From contig JAABPT010000461.1 of assembly GCA_011391855.1 (NCBI GenBank), positions 1 through 8,810 on the forward strand: a stretch of 8,810 bases of DNA, read 5' to 3'. The translations under genes and the position numbers were made by a program. Under the pieces are notes generated by a model. The model ran no database searches and was not told the origin of the DNA. It was given only the letters and a program-made list of their open reading frames with translations. Source of the stretch: Burkholderiales bacterium. GTDB lineage: Bacteria > Pseudomonadota > Gammaproteobacteria > Burkholderiales > Burkholderiaceae_C. This document shows, piece by piece, positions 6,426-8,810 of this stretch (the stretch's first letter is position 1; the number at the start of each line of letters is the position of its first letter).

Positions 6426-7303
6426 GGCACCGCCACCAGGCTGGCCCGCAGCGCCTGCAGCACCGGGGCCGTGAGCGGGCGCACGCCGCGCCAGACGAAG
6501 AAGGATTCGGCCGCCTGCTCCACCAGCATGCCCAGGCCGTCGCGGGCGCTGGCACCGGCTGCGCGTGCCCAGGCCAGGAAGGGTTCGGCTGCCGCGCCGT
6601 ACATCAGGTCCACTGCCAGCGCGCCGGGGGCCAGCACCGATGCAGGCACCGGCGAGCCCTGGCCTTGCAGGCTGCTGGCGCTGGCGTTGAGCACCACGTC
6701 GCAGGCCGCTGCGGGGTCTGCCAGGCCGCTGGCCGACAGCCGCACGCCATGAGCCTGTGCCACCGCGGCGTGGCGGTCCACCAGCGCCTGCGCCTTCTCG
6801 GGCGTGCGATTCGCCACCACCACCTCGGCCGGGCCAGCCTGCAGCAGCGGCCCCAGCACACCGGCGGCGGCACCCCCCGCGCCCACCAGCAGCACGCGCC
6901 GGCCGGCCAGCGGCAGACCGGCGTTGTGCTCGATGTCGCGAATCAGGCCCACGCCGTCGGTGTTGTCGGCGAACCAGCCCTCGGCGTCGAAGCGCAGCGT
7001 ATTGGCCGCACCGGCCAGGGCGGCGCGCTCGCTGTGGCGTGGCGCCAGCCGCAGCGCCTGGAACTTGAACGGCACCGTGACGTTGCAGCCGCGGGCCCGG
7101 CCGCTATGGCTGCTATCGCCGCCGCTGGCGAATTCGCGCACTGCGGTGGCGAAACCGTCCAGCGGGCACAGCACACGGCCGTATTCGACGGGCTGCCCGG
7201 TCTGCCGTGCAAAGGCGGCGTGGATGAACGGGCTGCGGCTGTGCGCCACCGGGTTGCCCAGCACGGCGTAGCGGTCGGGGTTGGTGTCTGGCTGTGCGGT
7301 CAT
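6422..7303 (-). CDS. aroE: Shikimate dehydrogenase (NADP+)
   Basis: AroE reduces 3-dehydroshikimate to shikimate with NADPH in the cytoplasm. The protein is 293 residues, against about 272 in E. coli. The shikimate-binding GNPVAHSRSP is at 16-25 (S22, S24), NVTVPFK at 74-80 with catalytic K80, GAANTL at 98-103, and DNTDG at 113-117 with catalytic D116. The NADP loop GAGGAA is at 141-146, the NRT motif at 165-167, and DGLGMLVEQA at 255-264. Compared with E. coli, in which the chain runs FSAGGKGANVTVPFK as I recall it, this protein has eight extra residues, DSSHSGRA (63-70), between GG and RG. The frame and all key residues are intact, so the enzyme should be active. The ATG overlaps the upstream TonB-like stop by 4 bp and has no clear Shine-Dalgarno, so it probably relies on translational coupling. 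Confidence 0.97.
   Translation of the reverse strand: MTAQPDTNPDRYAVLGNPVAHSRSPFIHAAFARQTGQPVEYGRVLCPLDGFATAVREFASGGDSSHSGRARGCNVTVPFKFQALRLAPRHSERAALAGAANTLRFDAEGWFADNTDGVGLIRDIEHNAGLPLAGRRVLLVGAGGAAAGVLGPLLQAGPAEVVVANRTPEKAQALVDRHAAVAQAHGVRLSASGLADPAAACDVVLNASASSLQGQGSPVPASVLAPGALAVDLMYGAAAEPFLAWARAAGASARDGLGMLVEQAAESFFVWRGVRPLTAPVLQALRASLVAVP
7094..7117 (-). other. 24-bp in-frame insertion within aroE
   Basis: Codons for residues 63-70 (DSSHSGRA) read GATAGCAGCCATAGC followed by GGCCGGGCC. The first part contains ATAGC twice and is more AT-containing than its surroundings. It sits in the loop just before the active-site strand NVTVPFK. A length polymorphism or a remnant of a short dispersed repeat would both explain it; the latter is speculative. 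Confidence 0.5.
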
Positions 7304-8154
7304 TGCGCCATCGGCTGGGTTTCCAGCCCTTCGTCGCGCGTGAAGCGAAAGCGCGAGGTGACCACGATCTGGTCGGCCTGCGCGCGCATGGCCGGGCTGA
7401 AGGCGCCGAAGGGCGATGCCGCGTGCACGATGGCCACCGCCTGCTGGTCGAGCCGGCGCGAGGCGGAAGGGCGCACGATCTCGGCCTCGACGACGCGACC
7501 CGTGGCGTCCACCGTCACGTTCATCGTGAGCTCGCCGTAGAGCTTGCGGCCGTTGATTTCCGGGAAGTCGCGCGTGCCGCGCTCTTCGATGCGGCGGCGC
7601 AGCGCGTCGTAGTACAGCGCGTACACGGCCTCGCGCGTGGCCGGGCCGATATAGCGCTTCTTGGGGCGCGCATTCTCTTCGTTGATTCGCTTTTCGATCT
7701 CGGCCAGCAACTGCAGCAGCTGGCGCCGGCGTTCTTCCTGCTCGCGCTCCTGCGGGTCGCCGGTTTCGCGCCGCGGGTCCGGCGGCGGCATCGCGGCCAG
7801 TTCGCGGCGGATCTGCGCCAGCAATTGCTGCTGTTGCTGCTGCAGCTCTTCGATGCGGCGCCGCGCGTCGTCGGCAGCATCGCCGACGGCCACCGTGGCC
7901 GCCACCGGCAGCGGCGACGTGGCGCGGCCGCGATCGGCTTCGCCGCCGCCGGCCAGGTTGACTTGTGCGATGGCCTGGGCCTGCACCGGCGGCTCGCTGC
8001 TGCGCGCGTTGACCAGGATCACCTCCAGCGGCGTGTCGCGGAAGGCGCGGTTGAAGCCTTCGGGATCGACGAAACGCACCGTCAGCAGCGCGCCGTGCAC
8101 GGCGGCCGAGGCCAGCAGCGCCCAGTGCAGCGTGGTCAGGTTGCGCCAGTGCAT
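7300..8154 (-). CDS. TonB-family protein with coiled-coil spacer
   Basis: This 284-residue protein is an inner-membrane-anchored member of the TonB/TolA group. The single membrane segment is at about 9-27 and carries S16 and H20, the spacing and numbering of the SHLS motif by which E. coli TonB engages ExbB/ExbD. Residues 30-90 form a short linker. About 92-165 is strongly charged and Gln-rich with a run of six Gln (105-110), likely a coiled coil interrupted by a Pro-rich break (123-127). The C-terminal 170-271 fits a TonB C-terminal domain (KLYGELTMNVTVDATGRV, then FRFTRDE). It lacks the long Pro-Glu/Pro-Lys spacer of classical TonB, so it may serve a TolA-like or other envelope role. No exbBD or TonB-dependent receptor is nearby. 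The ATG at 8154 starts right before the membrane anchor; it is 17 bp after the upstream gene, with a weak GAG site. Confidence 0.88.
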   Translation of the reverse strand: MHWRNLTTLHWALLASAAVHGALLTVRFVDPEGFNRAFRDTPLEVILVNARSSEPPVQAQAIAQVNLAGGGEADRGRATSPLPVAATVAVGDAADDARRRIEELQQQQQQLLAQIRRELAAMPPPDPRRETGDPQEREQEERRRQLLQLLAEIEKRINEENARPKKRYIGPATREAVYALYYDALRRRIEERGTRDFPEINGRKLYGELTMNVTVDATGRVVEAEIVRPSASRRLDQQAVAIVHAASPFGAFSPAMRAQADQIVVTSRFRFTRDEGLETQPMAQ

Positions 8155-8171
8155 CGTTCTCGGGTGCGTGC

Positions 8172-8810
8172 TCAGGCCGGGCTGGCCACGGCTTCGGCGC
8201 CGGCGGTGCCGCCGTCCAGCTCGATGGCGATGGTGAGCGGGCCGCTGGCCTCGATCTCGTCCTCGGCGCCTTCTTCCTCGGCTTCGGCCACTGCGGCCAC
8301 CGCGTCGAGCCGCGCCGCCAGCACGCCGTGCAGGTCCAGCGTGAGCAGGTCCATGCCGGTGATGCGCGCGCGCACGCGGCTGCCGCGCGGCAGGCTCTCG
8401 GTGCCGGGCAGGCGGAAGACCAGCGGCAGCGTTTCGGCGCGCACCAGGCCGTCCTTCATGACCGCGGCGTCGATCTCGGCCACGCCTTGCTGCTCCAGCC
8501 AGCGCAGCGTCCAGTAGCGCTCGATGGCCTGCTGGAAGCCGTTGTAGGCGCCGTAGGCGGCGTCGAAGGCCGAGATCACCGAGAACAGCGCCGCGTCCTT
8601 GGGCCGGAACGGTGCGGCCAGCGCGGCGGTGCGGCCGTGGCGCGCGCAGGCGATGATCTGCCACTGGTTGACCAGGTCCACGTAGCGCCGCAGCGGCGAA
8701 GTGGACCAGGCGTACTGCGCCACGCCCATGCCGGCGTGCGGCGCCGGCTTGGTGCCCATGCGCACCTTCACGCCCGGCAGCATGCTGGCCTGGCTGCGGT
8801 AGATGCCGGG
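8172..8810 (-). CDS. RNB-domain exoribonuclease (RNase II/R family), C-terminal part
   Basis: The frame is open to the right edge, so only the last 212 residues are seen and the start lies outside. RNB enzymes degrade RNA 3' to 5' processively. The visible part holds the end of the RNB catalytic domain: AQYAWSTSPLRRYVDLVNQ, whose SPxRRYxDL is the conserved RNA- and metal-proximal signature. Helical sequence follows, then a short beta-rich region (about residues 137-172 of the fragment, RARITGMDLLTLDLHG) that may be a reduced S1-like domain. The tail is acidic and Ala-rich (EAEEEGAEDEIEASG). The metal-binding Asp cluster is upstream of the window. RNase II, RNase R and the Burkholderiales VacB-like group cannot be separated from this part, so no symbol is given. 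It appears to head, or lie upstream in, the operon with the TonB-like gene. Confidence 0.9.
   Translation of the reverse strand, partial: PGIYRSQASMLPGVKVRMGTKPAPHAGMGVAQYAWSTSPLRRYVDLVNQWQIIACARHGRTAALAAPFRPKDAALFSVISAFDAAYGAYNGFQQAIERYWTLRWLEQQGVAEIDAAVMKDGLVRAETLPLVFRLPGTESLPRGSRVRARITGMDLLTLDLHGVLAARLDAVAAVAEAEEEGAEDEIEASGPLTIAIELDGGTAGAEAVASPA

Noticed and set aside
7294..8517. A 407-codon open frame on the plus strand
   Set aside because: It is antisense to the TonB-like gene and the RNB gene, has low-complexity Leu/Arg/Gln content and resembles no family.
7300..8664. A longer TonB-like protein starting at 8664
   Set aside because: The extra 170 codons are out-of-frame RNB coding sequence. 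The ATG at 8154 sits directly before the membrane anchor and places S16/H20 as in TonB.
1..8810. Mobile element, phage, defence or CRISPR content
   Set aside because: No transposase, integrase, toxin-antitoxin pair, regularly spaced repeats or island-like change in composition was seen; every gene fits a conserved housekeeping order.

Overview
The window is a very GC-rich (about 70% by eye) stretch of bacterial chromosome carrying eleven genes, all on the minus strand. Gene content, protein signatures and the order RNB exoribonuclease - TonB-like - aroE - mtgA - unknown - tlpA-like - aroQ - accB - accC - prmA - DUF3426 point to a betaproteobacterium of the order Burkholderiales, most likely family Comamonadaceae (Acidovorax/Variovorax-like). 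The genus is an inference from memory of such proteins, not from a search.

Read in the direction of transcription (right to left), the first block (8810 to 4556) is a tight operon. It holds the 3' end of an RNase II/R-type exoribonuclease, a TonB-family envelope protein, shikimate dehydrogenase (AroE), a monofunctional peptidoglycan glycosyltransferase (MtgA), an unrecognised 199-residue protein, and a membrane-anchored TlpA/ResA-type thioredoxin. From the TonB-like gene to tlpA every junction is a 4-bp ATGA stop/start overlap, so translational coupling is likely. After a 122-bp gap comes the second block (4433 to beyond 1): type II dehydroquinase (AroQ), the biotin carboxyl carrier (AccB) and biotin carboxylase (AccC) subunits of acetyl-CoA carboxylase, the ribosomal protein L11 methyltransferase (PrmA), and a zinc-ribbon/transmembrane DUF3426 protein cut by the left edge.

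Functionally the region serves core metabolism and envelope building. Two shikimate-pathway steps (AroQ, AroE) sit with fatty-acid initiation (AccB, AccC), cell-wall glycan polymerisation (MtgA), periplasmic thiol chemistry (TlpA-like), and RNA and ribosome housekeeping (RNB enzyme, PrmA). AccA and AccD, needed to complete acetyl-CoA carboxylase, are not here. No RNA genes, insertion sequences, CRISPR arrays, phage genes or credible plus-strand genes were seen.

I found no evidence of a new multi-gene system; this looks like ordinary conserved chromosome. The parts most worth a second look are the structured 149-bp spacer that separates accB from accC, an 8-residue insertion in AroE beside its active-site lysine, an internal 13-residue repeat in the unrecognised protein between mtgA and tlpA, and the palindrome-rich leader of prmA.
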